64,000 nucleotides of DNA from Elusimicrobiota bacterium (GTDB lineage Bacteria > Elusimicrobiota > Elusimicrobia > UBA1565 > UBA9628). Shown here piece after piece: positions 26,315 through 34,564 of this stretch (positions are counted from its first letter, which is position 1; each line of letters starts with the position of its first letter). The translations under genes were made by a program, and so were the position numbers. The notes under the pieces were generated by a model. It was not told the origin of the DNA, did not search any database, and saw nothing but the letters and a program-made list of their open reading frames with translations. The stretch is from contig JACRNU010000017.1 of NCBI GenBank assembly GCA_016234805.1, positions 1 through 64,000 on the forward strand. Direction: 5' to 3'.

Positions 26315-27307
26315 ATGCCCGAGTTGAGACAGAACCTCGCCACCAAAGAGTGGGTCATCATCGCGACGGAGCGGGCCATGCGGCCGGAGGATTTCCGGTC
26401 CCAGCGCAAGCCCCGCCCCGCAGGAACCGAACACAGCAAGACTTGCCCGTTCTGCCCCGGCAACGAGGCCATGTCCGAATCCGCCTACACCCTCGGCGAA
26501 CCCCAGCGCTGGAAGGTGCGGGCCGTCAAGAACAAGTTCCCGGCTCTCGTCGAGGACGCGGCCCACCCCAAGGCCCAAGGGGGCGTCTACCACCTCCTGC
26601 CGGGCGAGGGCCTCCACGAGGTCATCATCGATTCCCCGTCCCACTGCAAGCATTCGGCTCTCCTCTCCCTTCAGGAGATGGGTGACCTCCTGACGGTCTA
26701 TCGGGAGCGGTTCCAAGCGTCCGTCAAGCGGGAGAAGGTGTCCCTCACCCTCATCTTCAAGAACCGCGGCGAGGCCGCCGGGACCTCCCTGGAGCATCCC
26801 CACACGCAGGTCGTGGGCTCGAGCATCGTCCCCTCCGGCATCCGGCACCGCATGGACGAGGCCGAGAAGTACTTCGAGCGCAACGCCCGGTGCGTGTTCT
26901 GCCGGATGATCGAGGAGGAGCGCAAGCAGGGGACCCGGATCCTGTTCGACACCGAACACTTCACCGCGTTCGTCCTGTTCGCGGCCCTCTCTCCGTTCCA
27001 CATCTGGATCCTGCCCAAGAGGCACACCGCGAGCTTCGGCGACATCATGGACCGCGAGATCGCCGATCTGGCCTCCGTCCTGCAGGGCGTCCTCAAGAAG
27101 CTCGACGCGGGCCTGGTGAACCCCGACTACAATTACGTCATCCAGTCAGCCCCCCTGGACCGCGGCACGACCGAGGCCTTCCACTGGTACCTGAGCCTCG
27201 TGGTGCGGCTCAATAAGACCGCGGGCTTCGAGCTGGGGTCGGGGATGTTCATCAACACCTCGCTGCCGGAGGAGAGCGCACGGTTCCTGAACTCGGTCAA
27301 GGCCTGA
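26315..27307 (+). CDS. galT: Galactose-1-phosphate uridylyltransferase
   Basis: 330 residues with an AGGAG site 8 nt from ATG. Catalytic HPHTQ motif near 161 (covalent UMP-His), zinc-site cysteines CPFC near 44 and CVFC near 194, and KNKFPAL typical of GalT. It exchanges UMP between UDP-glucose and galactose-1-phosphate (Leloir pathway). Some bacterial relatives act on other sugar phosphates; the His triad and length favour GalT. No galK or galE is adjacent. The stop overlaps the next gene's presumed start. Confidence 0.88.
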   Translation: MPELRQNLATKEWVIIATERAMRPEDFRSQRKPRPAGTEHSKTCPFCPGNEAMSESAYTLGEPQRWKVRAVKNKFPALVEDAAHPKAQGGVYHLLPGEGLHEVIIDSPSHCKHSALLSLQEMGDLLTVYRERFQASVKREKVSLTLIFKNRGEAAGTSLEHPHTQVVGSSIVPSGIRHRMDEAEKYFERNARCVFCRMIEEERKQGTRILFDTEHFTAFVLFAALSPFHIWILPKRHTASFGDIMDREIADLASVLQGVLKKLDAGLVNPDYNYVIQSAPLDRGTTEAFHWYLSLVVRLNKTAGFELGSGMFINTSLPEESARFLNSVKA

Positions 27308-27975
27308 CGGTCCTTTACGAGGACGACGGCGTCCTCGCCGTGGCCAAGCCGTCCGGCGTCCCGGTCATCCCCGGCCGTTCCGCGCCCACTGCCTCGACCG
27401 CGGACTCAGGCCCCTGCCTTCGCGCCGCGCTTGAGGCCGTCCGCGGACCGGTCTTCGTGGTCCACCGGATCGACCAGGACGCCAGCGGCGTCGTGCTCTT
27501 CGCCAAGGACCGGAAGACGCACCGCGACCTGTGCCTGCAGTTCGAGCGGCGCCGGACGAGGAAGACCTACCTCGCGGCCGTCCAGGGCGTCGTGGCCGGA
27601 GACGGCTCGGTGGACCGGCCCATCAGGGAGTTCGGGTCCGGCCGCATGGGCATCGCCCAAGGCGGATACAGTCTTCCAGGCGGCAAGTCGGCCCTCACTC
27701 GCTACCGGGTGCTGGAACGGTTCGCGGCCGCGACCCTGCTCGAGGTCGAGCCGGTGACGGGCCGGCGCCACCAGATCAGGGTGCACCTCTACGCCGCGGG
27801 GCACCCCATCCTGGGGGACGCGCTCTACGGCAAGGACCGGCCCGTGGGCGGAGCGCCGAGGCTCATGCTCCACGGCCTGGAGATCGGATTTTTCGGCGCG
27901 GACGGGGAGGCGAAAAAGGTCAAATGCGAGCCGCCCGAGGACTTCGCCCGCGTGCTGCTGCTCTTATCAACTTAA
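27304..27975 (+). CDS. RluA-family pseudouridine synthase
   Basis: 223 residues if started at CTG 27304, which overlaps the galT stop (CTGA). The first ordinary start, GTG 27340, would remove the family's first strand (TVLYEDDGVLAVAKPSG), so a CTG start or an upstream start inside galT is more likely. The catalytic Asp is in VHRIDQDASGVVLFAKD near residue 56. RTRKTYLA, GRRHQIRVHL and LMLHGLEI are the usual RluA landmarks. There is no S4 domain, so the target (23S rRNA or tRNA) is open. It is translationally coupled to galT. Confidence 0.85.
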   Translation: MTVLYEDDGVLAVAKPSGVPVIPGRSAPTASTADSGPCLRAALEAVRGPVFVVHRIDQDASGVVLFAKDRKTHRDLCLQFERRRTRKTYLAAVQGVVAGDGSVDRPIREFGSGRMGIAQGGYSLPGGKSALTRYRVLERFAAATLLEVEPVTGRRHQIRVHLYAAGHPILGDALYGKDRPVGGAPRLMLHGLEIGFFGADGEAKKVKCEPPEDFARVLLLLST

Positions 27976-27987
27976 TGAGTAAACTCG

Positions 27988-28011
27988 AAAAAACTTGCCT
28001 GGTTCTCCGGC
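27988..28011 (-). terminator. Weak intrinsic terminator for the toxin-antitoxin operon
   Basis: On the minus strand a short GC hairpin (GCCGG...CCAGGC with one bulge) is followed by AAG and six T. It lies just past the stop of the gene ending at 28024. A second inverted repeat (CCGTCA/TGACGG) sits between it and the gene. Confidence 0.45.
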
Positions 28012-28023
28012 CGTCAACCGCTG

Positions 28024-28404
28024 TCATGACGGCAGTTCTTCCGGGGCAGCTTCGCGTACGGCCATGAGCCAGACGTATCTCTTGGCGTCGTCGATCGCGT
28101 AGATGACAGTGACGTCTTCCACGGTGACGCGGTGCCTGGCGCGGAGGTAGTCGAGGTAGGCGCTGGGCTGGCCCTTCTCGACCGGGATTCCAGGAAGCAG
28201 GCGCAGAAAGACCTTGAGGGCTTCGGGCTGAACCTCGCAGTAGTTGAGGGCCGCGTTGTCGCGGGGGCGCGGGCTGTCCTCCAGGCGGAGGATGGCGTTC
28301 ATGACCGTCTTGCGCCTGGAGGGGCCCAGGCCCGAGAGGAACTCTACAAACAACGCTTCCGTGGCGGCGTCAGGGTAGAGGAGGACGAAGCCCTGGGACC
28401 CCAT
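28024..28404 (-). CDS. RelE-like toxin candidate
   Basis: 126 residues. The last third (VEDVTVIYAIDDAKRYVWLMAVRE) has the beta-hairpin pattern of RelE/ParE toxins (V-x-Y-x-I-D-D...V). The N-terminal LSGLGPSRRKTVMNAILRLEDSPRP helix pair also fits, though the protein is longer than most members. It follows a Phd/YefM antitoxin by 3 nt. If functional it should act as an mRNA interferase at the ribosome. The assignment leans on context. Confidence 0.6.
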   Translation of the reverse strand: MGSQGFVLLYPDAATEALFVEFLSGLGPSRRKTVMNAILRLEDSPRPRDNAALNYCEVQPEALKVFLRLLPGIPVEKGQPSAYLDYLRARHRVTVEDVTVIYAIDDAKRYVWLMAVREAAPEELPS

Positions 28405-28407
28405 TCT

Positions 28408-28686
28408 TCAGCGCAGCTTGTCGAGCGTCCTTCTGGCGGGGATTCCCTTCGCGCCGGACTCGATGGCCTTGCGGCCCCGCGTGAGCGCGGCGGCCGTCTT
28501 GGGCGCGAGCAGGTCCCTGAGCATCTCCAGGATTGAGACCATGTCCTCGTAGGAGACCAGGACCCTGAGCGGCTTGCCGTGGTCGGTCGCGATGACGGGT
28601 TTCTTGCTGTGGGCGTAGCCGGACATGTTTGCCTTGAGCTCGCGAAGGCCCACATGCTCCGCCCTGAGCAGGTCGATGGCGTGCAT
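28408..28686 (-). CDS. Phd/YefM-type antitoxin
   Basis: About 92 residues. VGLRELKANMSGYAHSKKPVIATDHGKPLRVLVSYEDM is the Phd/YefM fold signature (RELK-N near the N-terminus, then the T-x-H/N-G-K-P strand). The C-terminal half would bind and neutralise the downstream protein. A GGGAGGA site precedes the ATG at 28686; a GTG one codon earlier is possible. The promoter contains a palindrome overlapping the -10, as expected for autoregulation. Confidence 0.85.
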   Translation of the reverse strand: MHAIDLLRAEHVGLRELKANMSGYAHSKKPVIATDHGKPLRVLVSYEDMVSILEMLRDLLAPKTAAALTRGRKAIESGAKGIPARRTLDKLR

Positions 28687-28706
28687 CACATTCCTCCCTG
28701 GGTCTT

Positions 28707-28730
28707 AATTGAGACCTCAATTGAGTATAC
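28707..28730 (-). promoter_or_regulatory. Toxin-antitoxin promoter with operator palindrome
   Basis: Perfect palindrome CTCAATTGAG (28716-28725), with AATTGAG repeated 12 bp away (28707-28713 and 28719-28725). The minus-strand -10 TATACT (28724-28729) overlaps the palindrome. This layout suits repression by the Phd-like protein. Confidence 0.55.
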
Positions 28731-28766
28731 ATCAGGCGGGCGGGAATTGCAAGGGTCCGTCGGCGA

Positions 28767-29117
28767 TCAGGGGGTCTTTTCCGTCAGGCTCGACGCGGCC
28801 CGGACGACCCTGACCAGGGCTTGTTTCTCCTCGGGGCTCCGGTCCCGCAGGATGCTGGCAATCTGTTCGATGTAAGCTCTGTCCCTGTCGGTCTGCGGGG
28901 GCTCCGGGTCCTCGATGAGGGAGGAAACCGGCAGTTTCAGGGCGCAGGCGAGCTTGCTGACCGTCTCCAGGGTGGGCCTCTTCCTGGCTGCTTCGATGTG
29001 CGCCACGAACGCGCCCGTGATCCCGGCCTTTTCGCCGAGCCCCTCAAGGGTCAGGCCCGCGAGCTTGCGCTCTTCGCGGAGCCTTCTCCCAAGGATTCCG
29101 TAGATATTGTCGGCCAT
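28767..29117 (-). CDS. XRE-family helix-turn-helix regulator
   Basis: 116 residues from MADNIYGILGRRLREERKLAG, preceded by GGGGAGG. HTH: LTLEGLGEKAGITGAFVAHIEAARKRPTLETVSKLACAL, the Cro/CI-type pattern. The C-terminal 45 residues (RDRAYIEQIASILRDRSPEEKQAL) form helices, likely for dimerisation. It is 78 bp upstream of the antitoxin on the same strand and may be an independent regulator or part of the same locus. Paired direct repeats in its promoter are candidate operators. Confidence 0.85.
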   Translation of the reverse strand: MADNIYGILGRRLREERKLAGLTLEGLGEKAGITGAFVAHIEAARKRPTLETVSKLACALKLPVSSLIEDPEPPQTDRDRAYIEQIASILRDRSPEEKQALVRVVRAASSLTEKTP

Positions 29118-29156
29118 TTTCAGCCTCCCCGATTGTAGGCTTTCTCCCCGCGGCGA

Positions 29157-29210
29157 GCCAGACACCAATAGACATGATATATTGACTGCCAGACAGCACT
29201 CTGCTAGGCT
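29157..29210. promoter_or_regulatory. Divergent promoter region with direct-repeat operators
   Basis: GCCAGACA occurs at 29157-29164 and 29188-29195, 31 bp apart (about three helical turns). Rightward promoter: TTGACT (29182-29187), 17-nt spacer, TAGGCT (29205-29210) for the kinase at 29234. The second repeat lies inside that spacer. Leftward, TATCAT within the gap may drive the XRE gene. Confidence 0.45.
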
Positions 29211-29233
29211 ATTCATGCCGAACCACGCGCATT

Positions 29234-31378
29234 ATGGAGAGTCCTGGGCATTCCGAGGAGTTCCCGTCCGGCGGCGCGGCCGCCTACGGACCCGGCTGGC
29301 TGTCGCTGGCAGCCGGCATCGGGCTCATGCTGGCATGCGGCGGGCCAGCTTTGGCAGCCGGCACTCCTGATCCCAACTACGACGCTGACATCCAAATGTT
29401 AATAGACGCTGGTAAATCTCCCTGTTCCCATGATCCAGCATGTACAGCGGCGGCCGGCCGCATAAGCGGAGCCAGACCGGAACAATGGAAGATCCACCAA
29501 GGATGCGTAGGCCGCCTGGGGGACGATGAATCGCAGGAATCGTGCCTCCGGGAAGCGGGCCTGCTTGAATCTGTATCGAAGAAAGGCGCTCGCGACAAGT
29601 TCAAGGCGGGCGACAAGGAGGGGGCGTGCTCCGACGCGAAAGCCGCTGTGGCGGAGGATGCCGGCGACGACGCGTCCTTCGCTATCGCCCAACTGAGCTG
29701 CTCGAACTTCGATCTCAAAGAGCCGCCGAAGACTCCAGCCAAGAACCCGTTCGGCGAGACTCCGCGGGACGATCTGGAAAAAGGGCCGCGGGCCAAGGGC
29801 GTGTCCCTGGAGACCGCAGGCGCCGTGGCGCCGCTCCGCGCCTTCGGCATGCCCGACAAGCGCGTTCCCATGGACCCGCAGATGAAGGCCTCGGACCTGG
29901 CCGCGGCCGACGCGAGAACGTTTCTGGAGGCGGGCAATATCGATGAAGCCATCAGGCGGGCGCTTGCGGCGCTCAAGGCCAACCCGAAGAACCGGCGGGC
30001 CCGCTTGATGTTGGCCTACGCTGACAAGGCCAAGAAGGACTGGCCTGCGGTCATCAAGGACGCCAAGGAGGGCCTTGCCCTCAAGCCGGACGACCCGCAG
30101 TTCCTCAAGCTCGAGGCTGACGCCGAGAACCATCTGAAGCTCTGCAAGGAGGCCTTCCAGACTTCGGGCAGGGCCGTGGCCGCGGACCCCACGGACGCGA
30201 CAGCTTACGCGATCAAGGCCTGGTCCCTGGGGTGCCTGGGAGACAGGGAAGGGATGCTGGCCCTGCTCAAGAAGGCGGTGGCCCTGGACCCCAAGTTCCA
30301 GATGAGCCTGGAATCCGCGGCGGACCTCGAGGGGGACTCGGACCTCTTCTTCCTCATGCCCGGGGAGCAGATGCCGGCGGGCAAGAAACAGCCGGCCGGC
30401 CCGACTCGGACGCAGGCTCTGGGCATCGCCGGGGGATTGGCGCTCGTCGCCCTCGTCGGCATCGTCGGCGGGATGCTGCGTCTCATGCGGCCGCGAGGCC
30501 CGGCGCAGGGAACTCCCGGTCCGGCAGAGCCCATTGCCGCCGTGAAAGCCGCCCCTCCCCAGGCCGCGAGCCCCGAGGCCGGCGCGGCCTCCGTGCCGGA
30601 CAGGTACGACATTCGCCAGAAGATCGGCGAAGGCGGCATGGGGGTTGTCTTCGGGGGCTTCGACCGGGAGCTCATGCGGGCGGTGGCGATCAAGAAGATG
30701 CGGCCCGAGCTCAAAGAGAACAAGGAGAACCTGAAAAGGTTCCTGGCCGAGGCCAGGAGCGTGGCGGAGCTCAGCCATCCCTTCATCGTGAGCATCCACG
30801 ACATCGTCCAGAAGGACGGCGACGTGTTCCTGGTGTTCGAATACGTGGACGGCAAGCCTCTTTCCTCCATCCTGAATTCCTGCAAGCGCATGACCTTCAC
30901 CCAATGCCGCGATATCTTCAGCTATATCTGCCAGGCCATGGACTGCGCGCACAAGGCGAAGGTCCTGCACCTGGACCTCAAGCCCGGCAACATCATGGTG
31001 GACCACCAGGGCTTCGTGAAGGTCATGGATTTCGGCCTGGCCAGGCATGCCAAGGATTCGTTATCGCGCATGACGCGCCAGGACATGGCCGGGACCCTGG
31101 CCTACATGGCCCCGGAACAACATCGGGGAGCCTTCTGCCCAGCCTCCGATGTCTACGCCATGGGCGTCTGCCTTTACGAGATGCTGACCGGGACGCTCCC
31201 TTTCAGCGGCCCGGACTTCCTCGCGGCAAAGGAATCCTTGAGCCACAAACCACCGCTGACCCTGGCGCCTGACATCCCCAAGGGGCTGGAAACGGTCTTC
31301 GCAGACGTCTTCACGCCTGATCCCAAGTCACGGCTCGCAGACAGCATGGAGTTCCTCCGGCGTCTGAAGGAACTCTGA
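29234..31378 (+). CDS. Exported TPR domain - TM - Ser/Thr protein kinase
   Basis: 714 residues. A 23-residue N-tail precedes a hydrophobic signal (GWLSLAAGIGLMLACGGPALA). Residues ~45-105 contain Cys pairs (SPCSHDPAC, SQESCLREA). TPR repeats occupy ~220-365 (ARTFLEAGNIDEAIRRALAA, KPDDPQFLKLEADAENH). One TM lies near 395-415 (LGIAGGLALVALVGIVGG). The kinase spans ~455-714: GEGGMGVV near 463, AIKK, HLDLKPGN near 577 and DFG near 598. The usual HRD Arg is Leu, as in RD-minus kinases that do not need activation-loop phosphorylation. It is a paralogue of the gene at 206. Confidence 0.88.
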   Translation: MESPGHSEEFPSGGAAAYGPGWLSLAAGIGLMLACGGPALAAGTPDPNYDADIQMLIDAGKSPCSHDPACTAAAGRISGARPEQWKIHQGCVGRLGDDESQESCLREAGLLESVSKKGARDKFKAGDKEGACSDAKAAVAEDAGDDASFAIAQLSCSNFDLKEPPKTPAKNPFGETPRDDLEKGPRAKGVSLETAGAVAPLRAFGMPDKRVPMDPQMKASDLAAADARTFLEAGNIDEAIRRALAALKANPKNRRARLMLAYADKAKKDWPAVIKDAKEGLALKPDDPQFLKLEADAENHLKLCKEAFQTSGRAVAADPTDATAYAIKAWSLGCLGDREGMLALLKKAVALDPKFQMSLESAADLEGDSDLFFLMPGEQMPAGKKQPAGPTRTQALGIAGGLALVALVGIVGGMLRLMRPRGPAQGTPGPAEPIAAVKAAPPQAASPEAGAASVPDRYDIRQKIGEGGMGVVFGGFDRELMRAVAIKKMRPELKENKENLKRFLAEARSVAELSHPFIVSIHDIVQKDGDVFLVFEYVDGKPLSSILNSCKRMTFTQCRDIFSYICQAMDCAHKAKVLHLDLKPGNIMVDHQGFVKVMDFGLARHAKDSLSRMTRQDMAGTLAYMAPEQHRGAFCPASDVYAMGVCLYEMLTGTLPFSGPDFLAAKESLSHKPPLTLAPDIPKGLETVFADVFTPDPKSRLADSMEFLRRLKEL

Positions 31379-31412
31379 CCGCCGCAGGACCCGGCTGGGC
31401 GGGCCAGGACTC

Positions 31413-31432
31413 CCAGCGCAGCGCAGCGCTGG
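31413..31432 (+). other. GC hairpin after the kinase gene
   Basis: CCAGCGC-AGCGCA-GCGCTGG, 7-bp perfect arms, 34 nt past the kinase stop. No T-run follows. It could be a Rho-assisted terminator or an mRNA 3' stabiliser. Confidence 0.35.
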
Positions 31433-31467
31433 AAGACCTATGGAGGAAATGCTAGTCTAGAATTACC

Positions 31468-32532
31468 ATGGCCATCATCGATAGAGTGAAATACGACGGT
31501 CCCGGGACGGTCCTCGTCTGGCGGCACCCGCCGGACGACCTCACGTGGGGCACCCAGGTCATCGTCAACCAGTCCCAGGAGGCGCTCTTCTTCAAGGGCG
31601 GCCAGCTCCTCGACGTCCTCGGGCCGGGCACGCACACGCTAGAGACCTCCAACATCCCGCTGCTCAGGGCTCTCATTAAGCTGCCTTTCGGCAACAAGAC
31701 CCCGTTCGCGGCGGAGATCTACTTCGTGAACAAGGCGACCAACCTCGACGTCAAGTGGGGCACGACCACCCCGATCCAGCTCCAAGACCCCAAGTTCAAC
31801 GTGATGCTCCCGGTCCGGGCCTTCGGCCAGTTCGGCGTGCGCGTCGCGGACTCGCGCAAGCTCGTGGTCCAGCTCTCGGGCACCATGAACGAGTTCACCG
31901 TGGACTCGCTCAGCAACCAGTTCCGCGGGATGCTGCTGACCCGCATCAAGGACTACCTGGCCGAGACGGTCATCAAGCAGAAGGTGACCATCCTGGAGAT
32001 CAACGCCTACCTCGAGGAGATCTCCGAGGCCCTGCAGAAGAAGGTGGAGAACGAATTCGCCCGTTTCGGTGTCCAAGTGGTGAACTTCTTCGTCAACTCC
32101 ATCGACGCCCCTGAGACGGACGAGAGCGTCGTGCGGCTCAAGAAGGCCATGGCGGACAAGGCCGAGATGGACATCCTGGGAGAGGGCTACAAGACCAAGC
32201 GCACCTTCGACACCATGGAGAAGGCGGCCGGGACCGAGGGCAGCGCCATGGGCGCGGGCATGGGATTGGGGATGGGCGTGGGAGCCGGCGCGGGCATGGG
32301 ACAGGTCATGGGCGGGCTCATGGGACAGGCCGCCGCAGGCTCGGTCGGGGCGAAGGCGTCGTGCCCGTCCTGCAGGGCCGAGGCTCCGGCCGGAGCCAGG
32401 TTCTGCCCGTCCTGCGGCAAAGGCATGGGCCCGGCGGCCTGCCCGCACTGCAAGGCCGAGACCGCGCCGGGAGCCAAGTTCTGTCCGTCCTGCGGCGAGT
32501 CACTTTCCTCCCCCCGCGGGGGAGGAAAGTAG
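31468..32532 (+). CDS. SPFH-domain protein with C-terminal zinc ribbons
   Basis: 354 residues. No signal peptide or TM. Residues ~20-250 form an SPFH/band-7 domain of the YdjI-like type (SQEALFFKGGQLLDVLGPGTHTL at its start, then PVRAFGQFGVRVADS, LEINAYLEEISEALQ). A Gly/Met-rich flexible segment (~255-290, GAGMGLGMGVGAGAGMG) connects to two zinc ribbons with paired CPSC/CPSCG and CPHC/CPSCG motifs (295-345). Such proteins form large membrane-linked assemblies. A 12-bp hairpin covers the last codons and stop. Confidence 0.85.
   Translation: MAIIDRVKYDGPGTVLVWRHPPDDLTWGTQVIVNQSQEALFFKGGQLLDVLGPGTHTLETSNIPLLRALIKLPFGNKTPFAAEIYFVNKATNLDVKWGTTTPIQLQDPKFNVMLPVRAFGQFGVRVADSRKLVVQLSGTMNEFTVDSLSNQFRGMLLTRIKDYLAETVIKQKVTILEINAYLEEISEALQKKVENEFARFGVQVVNFFVNSIDAPETDESVVRLKKAMADKAEMDILGEGYKTKRTFDTMEKAAGTEGSAMGAGMGLGMGVGAGAGMGQVMGGLMGQAAAGSVGAKASCPSCRAEAPAGARFCPSCGKGMGPAACPHCKAETAPGAKFCPSCGESLSSPRGGGK
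32503..32529 (+). other. 12-bp hairpin overlapping the SPFH stop codon
   Basis: Arms CTTTCCTCCCCC and GGGGGAGGAAAG with loop CGC, encoding the last residues and the region of the stop. The core CCTCCCC-CGC-GGGGAGG occurs again at 40355-40373 before ahcY. Calculated strength is high but no T-run follows. Confidence 0.5.
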
Positions 32533-32575
32533 CTGAGGGGGGCGTGAGGAACAAGCCGTTCTTGAGGAGGGTGTC

Positions 32576-33187
32576 ATGTACTTGATCGCGATGCTGGCGG
32601 CGGCGCTCAGCGTTTCCCCCGCGTGGGCGGGGAAGGTCACGATGTGCGTGGATGACGCGTGCACACAGAAGGTCAAGAGGGGGATGCTCGACTGCCGGAT
32701 CCACGACACCAAGAAGCGCTCCCTTTCCCTGGGGTTCAAGATGGACGTGGCCCTGGTGGCCAAGGTCGGCCCGGAGATCACCTGGGGCCGGCAGACCGGG
32801 ATCCAGTGGAACGGCATGAGCCAGCAGCTCATCAGCCGGTACAAGATCCTCTGCGACCAGCACAACAAGGGGCACCTCTCCGTGGCCGAGTTCGACCGGA
32901 GGAACGAGAAGCTCGAGGGCCTATACGAGAAGGCGGTCGAGCTCAAGGCTGAGATCGAGCAGAACATCTATCAGAGGGCTGACAAGGCCTTCGACGACCT
33001 CGACCGCGAGGCCGCCAAATACAGCGGCGGCGACGCCCTCAAGGAAGAGCTCAAGGGCAAGATCAGCAAGTACTCTTCCGACATCTCTTCCCTGGCCGAA
33101 GAGGTCAAGTCCGAGGATTCGGGTGAGCAGGCAGGGGAGGAGACCCCTGCTCCTGCCAGGAAGAAGAAACCCTCGCGGGACGAGTAG
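32576..33187 (+). CDS. Exported coiled-coil protein, unknown
   Basis: 203 residues with a GAGGAGG site. Signal peptide MYLIAMLAAALSVSPAWA. Three Cys are within residues 20-40 (MCVDDACTQ, MLDC) and one near 83. The middle is a long charged helix or coiled coil (EKLEGLYEKAVELKAEIEQ) and the tail is Glu/Pro/Lys-rich. I recognise no family. It is followed by a strong intrinsic terminator, and may be cotranscribed with the SPFH gene 43 nt upstream. Confidence 0.6.
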   Translation: MYLIAMLAAALSVSPAWAGKVTMCVDDACTQKVKRGMLDCRIHDTKKRSLSLGFKMDVALVAKVGPEITWGRQTGIQWNGMSQQLISRYKILCDQHNKGHLSVAEFDRRNEKLEGLYEKAVELKAEIEQNIYQRADKAFDDLDREAAKYSGGDALKEELKGKISKYSSDISSLAEEVKSEDSGEQAGEETPAPARKKKPSRDE

Positions 33188-33197
33188 GCCGCGTCCC

Positions 33198-34490
33198 ATG
33201 GAGCGCCCGGGCCTGACGAGCCGGGCGCTCTTCTTTTTCCCACGGGGGGCTGCTCTGGCGGCCCTTCTCCTGCTGACGGCCTCTGTTGCCCTGGCCGACC
33301 TGTCCCTCGTTCAGATCGTCCAGTCCCAGACCAGCGCCGGGGAGAACGGCCTCTTCGGCAAGACCTGGGTCCAGGTGTCGGGACGCAAGATGCGCCTGGT
33401 CTCCGGCCATGCCCGCAAATTCAAATCCGGCCGGAAGGGGAAGCAGGGTCCGGTCCGACTCATCCAGATCATCGACCTGGACAAGGGCTCGGCCCTGCTC
33501 CTTGACCCGACGGCCAAGACCTTCGAGTCCGGGCCCCTGACGGATGTCCGCTACGCGGGCTCGGTGGGCCGCTCCTCGGAGCCGGCCTCCGCCCATCTCC
33601 GGTCGAGCCAGATCGAGGTGGAGCGCGGCAGGCTCGACCGCGACGTGGGGGACCTCAGGTGGTGGCACTACCGCGTCGGGGTCAAGGTCCGTCTTGACGA
33701 GGGCGAAGGGGTCGAGCGCCTGGCGCGCATGGAGCAGGACCTTTGGATCGCCCCGCTCACGGGCGACCTCCAAGAGGGGCTGCTTGACCTGGCTGCCTTC
33801 GAGACCGACTACCGCAAGGCCACGGGAAGCCGGTTCTCGCCTTTGGACTACTGGACGTACCAGATGCGGGAGGTCGCTTCCTACCTGCGGGTCCCCGAGG
33901 AGGAGGTCCAGGACCTGCTGACCCAGGTCCGGGACGCCTTCCCCGCCGTGCCCGGCTACCCGCTGGCGAGCTCCATCTCGTGGTGGAAGGACACGGAGCC
34001 GCTGCCCCCGGAGACCGCTCCCGAAGCGCCGGTCGCCAAGCTGGGCGACGGCAAGCATCCCCCGTGGCCCAGCCAGCCGCCTCCCCATCCGAGCCGGCTC
34101 AGGCCCATCCCGAGCTTCTACCCTGTCCGGTCCCGCTTCAGGCCCATCGACTTCAGCGGCTCCTGGAGGGTCATCGACCGCATGACCGGCTCCGAAGGGG
34201 GGGAGCGGAAGAAGCGCTATCCGGAATACGCCGTTTTCCAGGAAGAGATGCGCAAGAAGGTGGCGGGCGCCATGGTGGGGACGGCTGCCAAGACCGCTGA
34301 GGCTGCTCGCGGCAGGGCTCGGGCGCCGGCCAAGCCGTCTCCTTCCCGGACCGGCCTTCCGGAGATCCCCGTGCCCTTCTATCAGATCAACACGGAGCTC
34401 GACGCATTCAGCTCCGTAGACGAAATCCCCGCCGAGGATTTCGTCCCGCCTCCGGACTACAAGCTCGCGCCCGCCACCAAGGGTCGTTGA
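33198..34490 (+). CDS. Exported protein with DUF4412-like N-terminal region, unknown
   Basis: 430 residues if started at ATG 33198; the frame is open earlier. A hydrophobic signal (AALAALLLLTASVALA) ends near 34. Residues ~40-160 look like a secreted beta domain of the DUF4412/LolA-like kind (GRKMRLVSGHARK, IIDLDKGSALLLDPTAKTFE). The last 150 residues are Pro/Arg-rich with repeated PIPSFYP, RPIDFSG and FVPPPDY. The terminator hairpin of the previous gene coincides with codons 2-11, so either the real start is downstream of it or translation and termination compete here. Confidence 0.6.
   Translation: MERPGLTSRALFFFPRGAALAALLLLTASVALADLSLVQIVQSQTSAGENGLFGKTWVQVSGRKMRLVSGHARKFKSGRKGKQGPVRLIQIIDLDKGSALLLDPTAKTFESGPLTDVRYAGSVGRSSEPASAHLRSSQIEVERGRLDRDVGDLRWWHYRVGVKVRLDEGEGVERLARMEQDLWIAPLTGDLQEGLLDLAAFETDYRKATGSRFSPLDYWTYQMREVASYLRVPEEEVQDLLTQVRDAFPAVPGYPLASSISWWKDTEPLPPETAPEAPVAKLGDGKHPPWPSQPPPHPSRLRPIPSFYPVRSRFRPIDFSGSWRVIDRMTGSEGGERKKRYPEYAVFQEEMRKKVAGAMVGTAAKTAEAARGRARAPAKPSPSRTGLPEIPVPFYQINTELDAFSSVDEIPAEDFVPPPDYKLAPATKGR
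33201..33238 (+). terminator. Intrinsic terminator
   Basis: Perfect 10-bp arms GAGCGCCCGG (33201-33210) and CCGGGCGCTC (33221-33230) followed by TTCTTTTT. It is the strongest terminator in the window, 13 nt after the stop of the gene ending at 33187, and it overlaps the first codons of the next ORF. Confidence 0.8.
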
Positions 34491-34564
34491 TCGCCCGCCG
34501 CCTCCCGGTTTTTCCGTAACATCGTTGAAAACACTTTTCCCGCGGCGGGGGGTATGCTATGAGC

